Notes: generated by a model from the sequence alone, not told the origin. Positions 1 to 14,200 are shown, counted from the first letter of the stretch. The stretch is 53,112 nt of DNA from Variovorax sp. E3 (GCF_016082275.1 NZ_MOWM01000037.1:1-53112); one strand, 5' to 3'. Translations and numbers: made by a program.

Positions 1-608
1 CACCGCGGGTGCGGCGCCGGGGCTGGCGCCGGCTGCGCCGCCGCCAGCGCGATTTCGGCGGCCGGGGCCGACACCGCGGATTCGGCATCCTCGGCCGCCG
101 TGGGCGCCTTGCTGCGGGTTCCATAGCCATACCAGCCCGCCACCATCATCATCACCGCCACCACCAGCAGGCCGAGCCACAGCAGGATCACCCGCTTGCG
201 CGGCGGCCGCTCGACGGGCCGCCGGACCTTGACCCGGGTGCGCTTGCGTTCGGCCCGTTCCTGCCGCGCCGTCTCGTAGCCCGATGTCGACGAGGCAGGG
301 GGCGCGGGCGGCGGCGGGGGATCGTCGTAGGCCATGATCACCGTCTGCTGCTCGTCCGACGGCGCCGGGGCCGACGACTTTCCGAAGAACGAGCGCCGGG
401 GCTCGGGCTCGCCGGGGTCGAAGAGCGGCGCCGGAATGGTCGGCGCGCGCAGCTGGGCCGGCGCGGTGGTGGCCCATTCGCGCTCGGGGCTCGGGGGTGG
501 GGGTGGGGGAATCCGGGTCGGCGTGGCGGACAGCGTGACGCCGCAGCTTCTGCAGAAATTCGCGCCGTCACGGTTTTCCGTGCTGCAGACCGGACAGATC
601 AAGGCCAT
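1..608 (-). CDS. Zinc-ribbon, single-pass membrane protein (3' end outside window)
   Basis: The reading frame opens at the ATG at 608 and stays open to the window edge, giving about 202 codons without a stop. Residues 5-23 carry a CxxC...CxxC zinc ribbon (CPVC, then CRSC), usual for the zinc-ribbon domain that begins many bacterial membrane proteins. A Pro-rich stretch (PPPPPP near residue 35) and a long low-complexity linker follow, then a very basic segment (RKRTRVKVRR, PPRKR) and one hydrophobic helix (ILLWLGLLVVAVMMMVAGWY) at about residues 140-160. An Ala/Pro-rich tail follows. The layout suggests a cytoplasmic zinc ribbon tethered to the inner membrane with a periplasmic tail. I do not recognise a specific function. 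The C-terminus is cut off, so a further periplasmic domain may exist. Confidence 0.75.
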   Translation of the reverse strand, partial: MALICPVCSTENRDGANFCRSCGVTLSATPTRIPPPPPPSPEREWATTAPAQLRAPTIPAPLFDPGEPEPRRSFFGKSSAPAPSDEQQTVIMAYDDPPPPPAPPASSTSGYETARQERAERKRTRVKVRRPVERPPRKRVILLWLGLLVVAVMMMVAGWYGYGTRSKAPTAAEDAESAVSAPAAEIALAAAQPAPAPAPHPR

Positions 609-716
609 GGCTTACTTACTGACTACTCTCGGGAACCGAAAACGAAATGGGCTGCACGCGTGCCGGCTCCAGTGCCCGCATCGCGCTTCTTGAAGGCCTG
701 ACCGCGGCGGCCGGGC

Positions 717-1178
717 TCAGGTGACGGCGACGCGCTTGGAGCGATGCGCCATGCGCTTGGCGATCACGGCGCCCAGCGCCATCGCGATTTCCAGCGCCAG
801 GTTGGGCTGGCGGTTCGTCATCTCGGCAAAGCGGATCGCGTTGAGCCGCCACACGCGGCCCGCGCCGGTGACCACCACGTTGGCCGAATGCGGCAGGCGC
901 GAGAAGAACGAGCCTTCGCCCACCACCGAACCCGGCGTGAGCACGGCAAGGCGCATCTGCTCCTTGCTGCTGACGCGGTGCACGCTGATGGCGCCGCTCT
1001 CGATGAAGAACACCGAGCGGTCGGGCGTGCCCTGCTCGATCAGCACGTCGCCGACGCTGGTGTCGATGGGCTGCAGGTAGCCCGCCAGCGTTTCCCATTG
1101 CTGGACGCTGAACGTCAACGCAAAAGCGTCGGTGCTCATGTTTTCCGCGATGGCGCGGCTCAGGTTCTGGATGGACAT
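717..1178 (-). CDS. Cyclic nucleotide-binding domain protein (no HTH)
   Basis: This 153-residue protein is essentially one CRP/FNR-type cNMP-binding beta-roll. GDVLIEQG and FFIESGAISV are typical beta-roll segments, and the phosphate-binding cassette reads GEGSFFSRLPHSANV. In CRP the cassette has an Arg contacting the cyclic phosphate (GE...RSA). Here that position appears to be His (PHSA), so ordinary cAMP binding is doubtful. The C-terminal part is helical and basic (KRMAHRSKR) and has no helix-turn-helix, so it is not a DNA-binding CRP homologue. It is probably a stand-alone sensor or regulatory module. It lies between mnmE and the zinc-ribbon gene on the same strand, with about 90-110 bases on each side. 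Confidence 0.8.
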   Translation of the reverse strand: MSIQNLSRAIAENMSTDAFALTFSVQQWETLAGYLQPIDTSVGDVLIEQGTPDRSVFFIESGAISVHRVSSKEQMRLAVLTPGSVVGEGSFFSRLPHSANVVVTGAGRVWRLNAIRFAEMTNRQPNLALEIAMALGAVIAKRMAHRSKRVAVT

Positions 1179-1266
1179 GCTTTTCTCAACCCCGCATCAG
1201 TGCCGAAGTATCCGCGATGGCCATGAGATTGGGCTACAGATGTTTACGTTTTTCAGGACGCTGTCT

Positions 1267-2673
1267 CTATTTCCCAATGCAAAAGCGCGAAAAGATGACT
1301 CCCAGCAGGTCATCGGCGCCGAACTCCCCGGTGATTTCGTTCAGCGCGTTCTGCGCCAGCCGCAATTCTTCGGCCAGCAGGTCGAGCAGCTGGGCCTGCG
1401 CCGCGAGGTGGCCGGCGGCCAGCGCCAGGTGCGTTTCGACCTGGGCCAGCGCCTGCACATGGCGAGCGCGCGCGAGGTACACGCCCTCGGGCACGGCCTG
1501 CCAGCCGGCCATGGCCAGCAGCTGCTCGCGCAGGGCCTCGATGCCCAGGCCGGTCTTGGCGGACATCGCGATGCCCTCGGCCGGCCGGGCCGCCGGCGCA
1601 GCGTCTTGCTTGTTCCAGACGTCGAGCACCGGCACGCTGGCCGGCAGCTTTTGCCGCAGGCCGGCGAGGATTTCTGCGTCGGCGGCGGCGTAGTCGGGCA
1701 TGTCGGCGCGCGTCAGGTCGTGCAGGAACAGCACGGCGTCGGCGCTCTCGATCTGGCCCCAGGCGCGCGCCACGCCGATCTGCTCGACCTCGTCGCTGCT
1801 TTCGCGCAGGCCGGCGGTGTCGGCCACGTGCAGCGGCACGCCGTGGATCTGGATGGTCTGCGACACCACGTCGCGCGTGGTGCCCGCCACCGCGCTCACG
1901 ATGGCCAGCTCGGCGCCGGCCAGCGCATTGAGCAGCGAACTCTTGCCCGCGTTCGGCTGGCCCGCGATCACCACCTTGATGCCTTCGCGCAGCAGCGCCC
2001 CCTGGCGCGCGCGCTGCTGCACGGCGGCGAGTTGCGCCTGCAGCCTGGCGAGCTGTCCGGTCGCGTCGGCCTTCTGCAGAAAGTCGATTTCCTCTTCCGG
2101 AAAATCGAGCGTGGCCTCGACCAGCATGCGCAGGTGGATCAGCGCATCGCGCAGCGTGTGGATCTCGCGCGAGAAAGCGCCCGACAGCGAGCGCCCGGCA
2201 CTGCGCGCGGCGGCCTCGGTGCTCGCGTCGATCAGGTCGGCAATGGCCTCGGCCTGCGCCAGGTCGATCTTGCCGTTGAGAAACGCCCGCTGGCTGAACT
2301 CGCCCGGCTCGGCCACGCGCAGGCCGGGCAGGCGAGGGCGGCCGGTGACCGCATCGGGCTCGGCCGCCGCCTCGAGGCAGCGCGCCAGCAGCAGCTGCAG
2401 CACGACCGCGCCGCCGTGCGCCTGCAGCTCGAGCACGTCTTCGCCGGTGAACGAATTCGGCGAGGGAAAGTGGATGGCCAGGCCGTGGTCGACCGGCTCG
2501 CCGCCCGCGTCGCGAAACGGCAGGTAGGTGGCTTCGCGCGGCTTGAGCGCGCGGCCGCAGATCGCGTCGATCAGCGGCGCCAGCCTCGCGCCCGACACCC
2601 GCACGATGCCGACCGCCCCGCGCCCCGAGGCAGTGGCGATGGCGACGATGGGGTCTGTGGTGCGGGCGAGCAT
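1267..2673 (-). CDS. mnmE: tRNA modification GTPase MnmE (TrmE)
   Basis: MnmE works with MnmG to form the 5-carboxymethylaminomethyl group on wobble U34 of several tRNAs. At 468 residues it is close to the family norm of about 450-470. The N-terminal folate-binding domain begins [19 protein letters not shown]. The inserted G domain shows G1 GQPNAGKSS (about residues 236-244), G2 GTTRD, G3 DTAGL (about 285) and G4 NKQD (about 352). The C-terminus is the invariant FCIGK with the cysteine needed for the reaction. It lies downstream of yidC, as in many proteobacteria (rnpA-yidD-yidC-mnmE). A terminator-like hairpin at 2692-2716 lies between yidC and its start, so it may be expressed partly on its own or by read-through. 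The frame is intact. Confidence 0.97.
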   Translation of the reverse strand: MLARTTDPIVAIATASGRGAVGIVRVSGARLAPLIDAICGRALKPREATYLPFRDAGGEPVDHGLAIHFPSPNSFTGEDVLELQAHGGAVVLQLLLARCLEAAAEPDAVTGRPRLPGLRVAEPGEFSQRAFLNGKIDLAQAEAIADLIDASTEAAARSAGRSLSGAFSREIHTLRDALIHLRMLVEATLDFPEEEIDFLQKADATGQLARLQAQLAAVQQRARQGALLREGIKVVIAGQPNAGKSSLLNALAGAELAIVSAVAGTTRDVVSQTIQIHGVPLHVADTAGLRESSDEVEQIGVARAWGQIESADAVLFLHDLTRADMPDYAAADAEILAGLRQKLPASVPVLDVWNKQDAAPAARPAEGIAMSAKTGLGIEALREQLLAMAGWQAVPEGVYLARARHVQALAQVETHLALAAGHLAAQAQLLDLLAEELRLAQNALNEITGEFGADDLLGVIFSRFCIGK

Positions 2674-2691
2674 GGTGCGGATTCTTTCAGC

Positions 2692-2716
2692 AAAAAGGGC
2701 CGCTTACGCGGCCCTT
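2692..2716 (-). terminator. Rho-independent terminator or attenuator between yidC and mnmE
   Basis: Read on the minus strand, a GGGCCGC / GCGGCCC stem with a 4-base loop is followed at once by TTTTTG. It lies 26 bases after the yidC stop and about 20 bases before the mnmE start, so it would end or weaken transcripts from the rpmH promoter before mnmE. Confidence 0.7.
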
Positions 2717-2742
2717 CGGGGATTGGCGGGGGTGGTGTCCGG

Positions 2743-4427
2743 CTACTTCTTGGTACCGAGCACGCCCAGGCGCTTGTTGATGAACCACTGCTGCGCGATC
2801 GACAGCGTGTTGTTCGTGATCCAGTACAGCACCAGGCCGGCCGGGAAGAAGATGAACATCACGCTGAACGCCAGCGGCATGATCCACATCAGCTTGGCCT
2901 GCATCGGGTCCGGCGGCGTCGGGTTGAGCCAGGTCTGGAACAGCGAGGTGGCCGTCATGACGATCGGCAGGATGTACCAGGGGTCCGGTGCCGACAGGTC
3001 GGTGATCCAGAGAATCCACGGGGCGTGACGCATTTCGACCGACGACAGCAGCACCCAGTACAGCGCGATGAACACCGGGATCTGGATCACGATGGGGAAG
3101 CAGCCGCCCATCGGATTGACCTTCTCGGTCTTGTAGATCCGCATCATTTCCTGCTGCATTTCCTGCGGCTTGTCCTTCAGCCGCTCGCGCATTTCCATGA
3201 TCTTCGGGTTGATGGCCTTCATCTTGGCCATGCTGGCGTAGGCCTTGGCGTTGAGCCAGTAGAAGGCCGCCTTCAGCAGCACCACCAGCGCGACGATCGA
3301 CCAGCCCCAGTTGCCCAGGATGCCGTGCAGCTGGGTGAGCAGCCAGTACAGCGGCTTGGAGATGATCGCGAAGATGCCGTAGTCCTTCACCAGGTCCAGG
3401 CCCGGCGCGATGGCTTCGAGCTTCTTTTCTTCTTCAGGACCGGCGAACAGCGCGCTGTTCACGACCTGCGTGGCGCCCGGCGCCAGCTTCGGCAGCGTGG
3501 CCACCATGGCCACGGTGAAGAGGTTGTCGCCCAGGTCCTTCACGCGGAACTCGCGGCGCAGCTGTTCGCTGACCGGGTCGCCCTTGAGCAGCCAGGCCGA
3601 CGCGAAGTAATGCTGCACCATCGCGATCCAGCCGTCGTTGGCCGGCGGCGGCGGTTCGATCTTGCCCTTGGCGATGTCCTTGAAGTCGAGCTTGTGGAAC
3701 TTCTTTTCGTTGGTGTACGCGGCCGGGCCGGTGAAGGTGTTGGTGCCGAACATGGTGCCTGCGGCCACGGTGCCGTGGCGCAGCAGCTGCATGTACAGCT
3801 GCGCGTCGCGCGGCTGGTCGCCCACGTTCGTGACTTCGTGGCGCACGCCGATGGCGTAGTCGCCGCGGTGGAACACGTAGGTCTTGGTGTACTTCAGGCC
3901 GCCGACGGGGGCGCTTTCGAAGCTCACTTCCAGCGTGTTCTGGCCGTCGGCCATTTCACGCGGGCCGGGCTTCGGCGTCATCTGCGTCAGGTGGTTGGGG
4001 AAGGCCTCGCCGGCCACCGGGTTCAGCAGGCCGGTCTGCGCGATGTAGCGCGTGGCCGGCGAGTCGTTCTCGAACAGCACCACGTGCTTGGTGCGGTCGG
4101 CCTCGTCGTACTTCAGCAGCTCCAGGTGGTTGACCGTGGCGCCTTCGCTGTCGATCGTCGCCTTGAACAGGTCGGTGGTGACACGGACCTTTTCACCGGC
4201 CGCGGCGGCGTGGCTTGCGTGGGCACGGCGCCCGCGTTGCCGGCGGCAGCGGTGGGCACGCCGTTGGCGGTGGCGGGCGTGGTGCCGGCGGCCGGGGCGG
4301 TGACGGCCGGCTTGCTCGACGGCAGGAAGGTCGGCTTGTTGCCGTTGAAGACCTGCCATTGGTCCCACAGCAGCACCAGCGAGAACCCAAAAATCACCCA
4401 CAGTATCGTGCGGCGGATATCGTTCAT
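2743..4427 (-). CDS. yidC: Membrane protein insertase YidC (one frame break)
   Basis: YidC inserts and folds inner-membrane proteins, alone or with SecYEG, and is essential. The N-terminal helix (RRTILWVIFGFSLVLLW) and the start of the Ala/Pro/Thr-rich linker read in one frame from the ATG at 4427. The periplasmic beta-domain and the five C-terminal helices (WGWSIVALVVLLKAAFYWLN, then FPIVIQIPVFIALYWVLL, to the end) read in another. The two halves join at about 4196-4208, in a GC-rich stretch, if one base is restored; QATPP is then followed by AGEKVRV. The restored length is about 561 residues, normal for the family. An inactive yidC would not be tolerated, so the break is almost certainly a sequence error. 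The start overlaps the yidD stop (ATGA), indicating translational coupling. Confidence 0.93.
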
Positions 4428-4711
4428 GACGAAGACTTCTTGTCGGAGGAGAGAAGAGACGAAAACAGCGAGCCTGACTTGTCAGTGCGACGCTGTGATT
4501 TCGGTGGAACCGGATCGTGCCCGCCCTGGCACCAGGGCTGGCATCGCGCGATGCGGTGCACAGTGAGGTAGCTGCCCTTGAGCGCGCCATGCACCTCGAG
4601 CGCCTCGATCGAATACACGGAGCAGGTCGGCGTGAAGCGGCACGACTGGCCGAGCCAGGGGCTCAGCAGCAGACGGTAGGCCTTCACGAAGCCGATCAGC
4701 AGGCGTTTCAT
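4424..4711 (-). CDS. yidD: Membrane protein insertion efficiency factor YidD
   Basis: This 95-residue protein begins with the YidD pattern: an amphipathic helix (MKRLLIGFVKAYRLLLSPW) followed by SCRFTPTCSVYSIEAL with its conserved cysteines. YidD sits at the inner face of the membrane and aids YidC-dependent insertion. It is tightly coupled to both neighbours: its ATG at 4711 overlaps the rnpA stop and its stop overlaps the yidC ATG, each as ATGA. The Ser/Lys-rich tail (SSLLSSDKKSSS) is typical of the variable C-terminus. Confidence 0.95.
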   Translation of the reverse strand: MKRLLIGFVKAYRLLLSPWLGQSCRFTPTCSVYSIEALEVHGALKGSYLTVHRIARCQPWCQGGHDPVPPKSQRRTDKSGSLFSSLLSSDKKSSS

Positions 4712-5157
4712 GATGAGGACGAAGAAGACGCGGAAGAGGGCCCCGAAGCGGCGGGGGGCCGGCGCGGCGCGGGCGCGGACGGGCGCGCGGCCCGAGCCAG
4801 CAGTTGCTGGAGTTCGGCGCGAACGGCGCTCTTGAGCTTGTCCGAGGTGGCGCTCACGAATTCCTTGCGATCGAAGCCCGCGCGCAGCCGCACCACGTGC
4901 GCGGCACGTGGCAAGGCAACACCGGGAGCAGCGCTCACGGCGTAGATCTGACGCTTGATGGCGTTGCGCGTGACCGCGCGACGCGCCCAGCGCTTGGGCA
5001 CCATGGCACCCAGCCAGACGTCGTCGGACGCGAACAACGGCGGTGCGCCCGATGCGAAATCGAGCGCACAGCGATGCAATGCGAAATGAGCAGTGCGCGC
5101 CACGGTGGCACCTGCGAGGACGGCCTGGAATTGCGCGCGGGTCTTGAGCCGCTGCAT
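4708..5157 (-). CDS. rnpA: Ribonuclease P protein component
   Basis: RnpA is the protein subunit of RNase P, which removes 5' leaders from tRNA precursors. The start chosen (ATG at 5157, MQRLKTRAQFQAVL) gives the usual beginning; an ATG six codons upstream is also possible. The family signature reads RRAVTRNAIKRQIY (an RNxxKR core) at about residues 60-75. At 149 residues it is longer than the 115-125 of many homologues because of a low-complexity tail rich in Ala, Pro and Ser (ending SSASSSSSS). This tail overlaps the yidD start by four bases. rpmH lies about 100 bases upstream on the same strand. Confidence 0.93.
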   Translation of the reverse strand: MQRLKTRAQFQAVLAGATVARTAHFALHRCALDFASGAPPLFASDDVWLGAMVPKRWARRAVTRNAIKRQIYAVSAAPGVALPRAAHVVRLRAGFDRKEFVSATSDKLKSAVRAELQQLLARAARPSAPAPRRPPAASGPSSASSSSSS

Positions 5158-5258
5158 GGAAGCCGGGCCGCGCATGTCGTTACCGGTCGGGCCGGACGCG
5201 CCGGCTGCGGGAACTGGCGCTGACGTGTCGGCTGCTGGCAACGGCAGGTGGGCTGCCG

Positions 5259-5393
5259 TCAGACGGCCAGGCGCTTGCGGCCCTTGGCGCGGCGTGCGTT
5301 GATGACGGCACGGCCGCCGCGGGTCTTCATGCGGACCAGGAAGCCGTGGGTACGGGCGCGGCGGACTTTGGAAGCTTGATAAGTGCGTTTCAT
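5259..5393 (-). CDS. rpmH: 50S ribosomal protein L34
   Basis: The 44-residue product begins [19 protein letters not shown] and ends with a very basic KGRKRLAV, which is the L34 pattern (MKRTYQPS..RRKRTHGF). L34 is a small protein of the large ribosomal subunit. The gene opens the minus-strand set rpmH-rnpA-yidD-yidC, divergent from dnaA across oriC, the classical arrangement near bacterial origins. A well-spaced promoter lies about 130 bases upstream. Confidence 0.97.
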   Translation of the reverse strand: MKRTYQASKVRRARTHGFLVRMKTRGGRAVINARRAKGRKRLAV

Positions 5394-5703
5394 GATGATT
5401 TCCTAATTCCCTGTTCGCGCGGGCTCTCTGCCTGAAAAGCATGAGCAACCTGCGGGGCGCCGGGGGAGCGTGTTGGGATGAACCCCGAAGAACGACGCAA
5501 AGAGGTTTTCAGGGAAACCCGCAATTATCGCAAACATTGGCCGCCGGAACAATCTTCGACTGGATTTGCGGGCCTTTCGGCGTCCGGGACAGCGTGTGGA
5601 TAAGGTTTTGACAAGTTAGAATGCCGGGCGCCTTCCAGCAGAGAATATCCACAATACCTATACCAAGAAATGCCCGAGGGTCTCATCACTTTTTCAAGCG
5701 CCC
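5394..5703. other. oriC: Candidate chromosomal origin oriC between rpmH and dnaA
   Basis: This 310-base gap between divergent rpmH and dnaA contains a perfect DnaA box, TGTGGATAA (5595-5603, reverse of TTATCCACA), and a one-mismatch box, ATATCCACA (5645-5653). The segment from about 5520 to 5700 is clearly richer in A/T than its surroundings, as expected for an unwinding region. The rpmH promoter also lies here. Only two good boxes are visible, fewer than in E. coli, so further weak boxes or sequence near dnaN may contribute. Placement beside dnaA is standard in Burkholderiales. Confidence 0.7.
5524..5552 (-). promoter_or_regulatory. Probable rpmH promoter
   Basis: On the minus strand a TTGTTC -35 (5547-5552) and a GATAAT -10 (5524-5529) are separated by exactly 17 bases. 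This predicts a start near 5517 and a leader of about 120 bases for rpmH. It lies inside the oriC candidate, close to the DnaA boxes. Confidence 0.6.
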
Positions 5704-7083
<1,380 letters not shown>

Positions 7084-7171
7084 AGCCGGATGTCATCCAG
7101 GATGCCTCCTGCAACAGCGGAGAATGGCGTCTTACAAGCTGATTCAAAGAGATAGAGAAGAGGAAGAAGAC

Positions 7172-8278
7172 ATGATCGTTTTGAAGGCAAACCAAGACAA
7201 AGTCCTCGCCGCGCTGCAGTCGGTGGCGGGCATCGTCGAGCGGCGTCACACCTTGCCGATCCTGGCGAACGTGCTGATCCGCAAGACCGGCGGCCAGCTG
7301 CAGCTGACCACCAGCGACCTCGAGATCCAGATCCGCACCACCGCCGAGCTCGGCGGCGACGAAGGCAACTTCACCACGACCATCGGCGCGCGCAAGCTCA
7401 TCGACATCCTGCGCACCATGCCGTCCGACCAGACCGTGAGCCTGGAGTCGAGCGCCAGCAAGCTGGTGCTCAAGGGCGGCAAGAGCCGCTTCACGCTGCA
7501 GTCGCTGCCCGCCGAAGACTTTCCGCTGGTGCAGGAAGCCGCCAATTTCGGCCCCGTGTTCAGCGTGCCGCAAAAGACGCTGAAGGACCTGCTCTCGCAG
7601 GTCTCCTTCGCCATGGCCGTGCACGACATCCGCTACTACCTGAACGGCATCCTGTTCGTGGCCGAAGGCAAGCAGCTGAGCCTGGTGGCCACCGACGGCC
7701 ACCGCCTGGCGTTCTCGTCGGCCACGCTCGACGTCGAAGTGCCGCGCCAGGAAGTCATTCTTCCGCGCAAGACCGTGCTGGAAATGCAGCGCCTGCTGTC
7801 CGACGCCGAAGGCGCCATCGAGATGCAGTTCGCCAACAACCAGGCCAAGTTCAGCTTCGGCGGCATGGAGTTCGTCACCAAGCTGGTCGAGGGCAAGTTC
7901 CCCGACTACAACCGAGTGATTCCCAAGAACCACAAGAACACCGTCACCCTGGGCCGCGCGCCGCTGCTGGCCAGCCTGCAGCGCACCGCCATCCTGACCA
8001 GCGAGAAGTTCAAGGGCGTGCGCCTGAACATCGAGCCGGGCACCCTGCGCATCGCGTCCAACAACGCCGAGCAGGAAGAAGCCCAGGACGAACTCGACAT
8101 CGACTACGGCGGCGACGCCATCGAGATCGGCTTCAACGTCACCTACCTGATCGACGCGCTGTCCAACATGGACCAGGACATGGTCAAGCTCGACCTGGCC
8201 GACTCCAACAGTTCGGCGCTGCTGACCATTCCCGAGAACGCATCCTTCAAGTACGTCGTGATGCCGATGCGTATCTAG
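7172..8278 (+). CDS. dnaN: DNA polymerase III beta subunit (sliding clamp)
   Basis: The product (368 residues, the usual size) begins MIVLKANQDKVLAALQSVAG and ends with the clamp signature YVVMPMRI. The three-domain clamp ring holds polymerase III and other proteins on DNA. The ATG at 7172 is preceded by a strong purine-rich ribosome site (AGAGGAAGAAG). A longer frame open from 6770 is only read-through of dnaA in another frame and is not the start. Confidence 0.98.
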   Translation: MIVLKANQDKVLAALQSVAGIVERRHTLPILANVLIRKTGGQLQLTTSDLEIQIRTTAELGGDEGNFTTTIGARKLIDILRTMPSDQTVSLESSASKLVLKGGKSRFTLQSLPAEDFPLVQEAANFGPVFSVPQKTLKDLLSQVSFAMAVHDIRYYLNGILFVAEGKQLSLVATDGHRLAFSSATLDVEVPRQEVILPRKTVLEMQRLLSDAEGAIEMQFANNQAKFSFGGMEFVTKLVEGKFPDYNRVIPKNHKNTVTLGRAPLLASLQRTAILTSEKFKGVRLNIEPGTLRIASNNAEQEEAQDELDIDYGGDAIEIGFNVTYLIDALSNMDQDMVKLDLADSNSSALLTIPENASFKYVVMPMRI

Positions 8279-8300
8279 CAGACAGACCCCGAAGCGCCTT

Positions 8301-8335
8301 GCGCACACAGCCCGCGGCCCTCCGCGGGTTTGCGC
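8301..8335 (+). terminator. GC-rich hairpin between dnaN and gyrB
   Basis: A perfect CCCGCGG / CCGCGGG stem with a 4-base loop (8311-8328), extended by outer GCGCA / TGCGC arms, lies 22 bases after the dnaN stop. It has only a short T-run, so it may be a weak terminator or an mRNA-stabilising structure rather than a strong stop. Confidence 0.45.
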
Positions 8336-8364
8336 TTTCAAGAGGCGGCGAATTGAGCTTTTGA

Positions 8365-11034
<2,670 letters not shown>

Positions 11035-11061
11035 GCCTCCACGGCTTCTCCGCACCCCAAG

Positions 11062-11094
11062 GAACGCCCGGCCATGCCGGGCGTTCTGCTTTCC
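11062..11094 (+). terminator. Terminator hairpin after gyrB
   Basis: An 11-base perfect inverted repeat (GAACGCCCGGC and its complement) with a 3-base loop starts 27 bases after the gyrB stop and is followed by TGCTTTCC. It probably separates gyrB transcription from the ATPase cluster downstream. Confidence 0.6.
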
Positions 11095-11201
11095 GCCGCG
11101 TCGAACCGCCAGACCCTTGAGGCAGAATCTGCGCCAATTTCGTTCGCGCCCACAGGACCCTTCCCATTCCATCCAGCCTCGCCTTCTTCGAACTGATCAC
11201 C

Positions 11202-14200
11202 GTGTCCGGCGAAACCGTGGTCACTTCGCTGGCCTTTCCGGAGATGGCGTGGTTGGGCAGCAGCGCGCAGGCGATGGCGCGGCGCATGACGCAGGCGGTG
11301 CAGTCGCACCTGATCGACAAGGGCCGCTACCTCGAGGCCGTGCAGGTCAGCGATCCGCCGGCGTTCGAGCGGCACACGCTCGACGTCGACCTCCCGGGCG
11401 GCAGCGACGCGGTGCTGCACCCGCCGCGCCGCAGTCGCCATGTCGCGTTCCTGTCGAGCGGCCCGGCGAACACGCCTTGCATCGGCTACGTGCCCGCACT
11501 GGGTGTCGTCGCGCTCGCCGAGGCGGAGCGCCTGCGTGAAGCGGTGATCGAGGCCATCGTGCTCGAGCACCGCCGCACCGGCCGGCAGACCGATGTGCGG
11601 CGCCAGGTGGCGGCCCAGTGGTTCGAGCAGATCGAGCTGTCGCAGCTGCCGCTGGACCTCGTGTTCCACAGCGCCGAGGCCCTGCGCCGGCTGCAGGACG
11701 AACGCGCCAAGCCGCTGCTCCCCACGGTGGCCGACGAGATGAACACCGGCGCCTTGCGCACCGCTGTCGGGCTGGCCGCGCCGCTGACGGCGCTGCAGCG
11801 CGCGGCGGAAGGCCGCTTTGCGCGCAGCGTGCTGGTCGTGGGCGCCGAAAGCAGCGGCAAGACGGCGCTGATCCACCAGTACGCGCGCGAGCGGCGCGAC
11901 CGCGCGGCCGGTTCGCCCTGGGAGACCAGCGCGGCGCGGCTCATCCAGGGCCTGACGCGCGACGGCAGCTGGCAGCAGGCACTGACCACGCTGTGCCGCG
12001 AGCTGGCCACGCGCGAGGTGATGCTGTACGTGGGTCACCTGGCCGAGCTGTTCGAGGTCGGCCAGTACCAGGGCAACAGCGTCAGCCTGGGCGACGCCTT
12101 GCGTGAGCCGCTGTCGCGCGGCCAGTTGATGCTGCTGGCCGAGGCCACGCCCGCCGAGCTCTCGCAGATCGACCTGCGCAGCCCCGGCTTTTCGGCCCTG
12201 TTCCAGCCGGTGCGCCTGCCCGAACTTCCCGAGGCCGAGCAGGAGCGCACGATGCTCACCGCGGTGGCCGCGCTCGCGGCGGAGCATCGCGTGGAAGTTT
12301 CACCGGATGCGGTGGCCGAGCTGATCGCGCTGCAGCGGCGCTTCTCGCCGTACTCGGGCTTTCCGGGCAAGGGCATCCGCTTCTTCGAGGAGCTGATCCT
12401 GCACGCGCGCGGCCAGCCGAACGCGGTGATCGGCCGCGACGACGCGCTCGCCGCCTTCTGCGCCGAAACCGGCATGCCGCGGCGCATGCTTGATGCGCGC
12501 CTTCCGCTGTCGCTGGACGAAGTCGACGGCTTCTTCCGCCGCCGCCTGTTCGGCCAGCCCGAGGCGCTGTCGGTGGTGACGAACCTGCTCGTGGCCACCA
12601 AGGCCGGGCTCGCGCGCGGCGGCAAGCCGATCGCGTCGATGCTGCTGATCGGGCCGACCGGCGTGGGCAAGACGGAAACAGCCAAGGCGCTGGCCGAGTT
12701 CATGTTCGGCGACCCGCGCCGCATGATCCGCATCGACATGAGCGAATACGCCGACCCGGCGGCCGTGCTGCGCCTGCTCGGCGACCTGGGCGGCGACGAG
12801 GGCGTGCTGATCGGCGCGGTGCGGCGCCAGCCGTTCTCGGTGGTGCTGTTCGACGAACTCGAGAAGGCCCACCCCAGTTTCTTCGACCTGCTGCTGCAGG
12901 TGCTGGGCGAGGGCCGGCTGACCGGTGGCGACGGCCTCACCGCCAACTTCTGCGGCAGCTTCGTGGTGATGACGTCGAACCTGGGCGCGAGGTGATGCAG
13001 CGCACGCCCATGGGCCTGGGCGCGGTGCGCGGCGATCCGCGAACGCACTTCGAGCAGGCGGTGCAGCAGGCCTTTCGCCCCGAGCTGTTCAATCGCATCG
13101 ATCACATCGTGCCCTTCGCCGCCTTGTCGGCGGCCGAGCGCGCGCCGATCTTCGGGCGCGAGACGCTGCTGATGCGCCAGCGCGAAGGCCTGCTCGAACG
13201 CAGTGCCGAGCTGACGATCGACGACGACGTGGCCACCCGCCTTGCCGCGCTGCCCGGCGACGAGCGCTACGGCGCGCGCGACGTGCAGCGCGTGCTGCGC
13301 CGGCACCTGTTGCTGCCGCTCGCGCATGCGCTGTCGCCGCACGCCTACGTCACGCCGCTGGCCGTGCGGATCGACGCCGGCCAGCCGCTGGGCGTGCGCG
13401 TCGACCCGCTGCAGCGCCCCATCGACAACACGCCGCTGCTGACCGCCGACGCATTGGCCGATGCACGCCGCCACTGGCAGCGCGTGACCGAAGGCCCGCT
13501 CTTCGTGAACCTGGTGAACCAGGTGTTCCGCCTCGACGACGAGCGGCGCCGCTACGAAAAGAAGCGCCGCAACGCACCCCATCTGCCGCACTGGGACGGC
13601 ACGCCGTCCGCCCACCGCGCCCGCACCCTGACCGCCGTGCAGCAGCGGGCGCACGGCCTGTTCGCGGAAATCATGGAGCTCGAGGGACAAGCCCTGCTGG
13701 CGCTGATCGGCGAGTCGGAAGCGCCGCCCGACCTTGCCGCGTGGCGCGCGCACTTCACGGCGTTCAAGCAGCAGGCGTTCCACGCGGTGCGGCCCGACAG
13801 CGGCGTCTGCACTGTCGGCCTCTATGCCGCGCCCGCGCTGGCCACAAGCTTGCACGATGCGTGGTGCGAGCTGGCCGCGCTCGCGGGCCTCGAGTTCCGC
13901 TCGCAGGTGGTGCGGCTCGGCGACGAGCCCCGCAAGCAGGCGCCGCCCGTCGACGCCGAGGCGCGTGACGAAAAGCGCGACGAAAAGCGCGACGACAAGC
14001 GCGAGGAAAAAAGCGAAGACGAAACACCGCCCAGCCCCTACCTGAAGTTTCCGTGGCCGCAGGCATCAGGCCGCAAGAGCCTGATCGTCGGCTTCGAGAT
14101 CGAACTCAAGGGCCCCGCGGTGTTCGACTACTTCCGCCAGGAGAGCGGCGTCTGGCGCATCTGGGTCGGCGACCGCAACAAGTCCGACGCCTGGGTCTCG

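Noticed and set aside
9..701. A 230-codon plus-strand open frame at the window start
   Set aside because: It lies opposite the zinc-ribbon gene; its His-rich stretch is the antisense of that protein's Met/Val membrane helix codons.
1132..4566. A 1144-codon plus-strand open frame opposite mnmE and yidC
   Set aside because: It is His/Arg/Gln/Gly-rich, has no recognisable domain, and lies opposite two clear genes; it is a product of high GC content.
12985..13000. Programmed frameshift in ATPase A
   Set aside because: No slippery heptamer or clear downstream stimulator is seen, and the same one-base loss occurs in many unrelated genes of the window.
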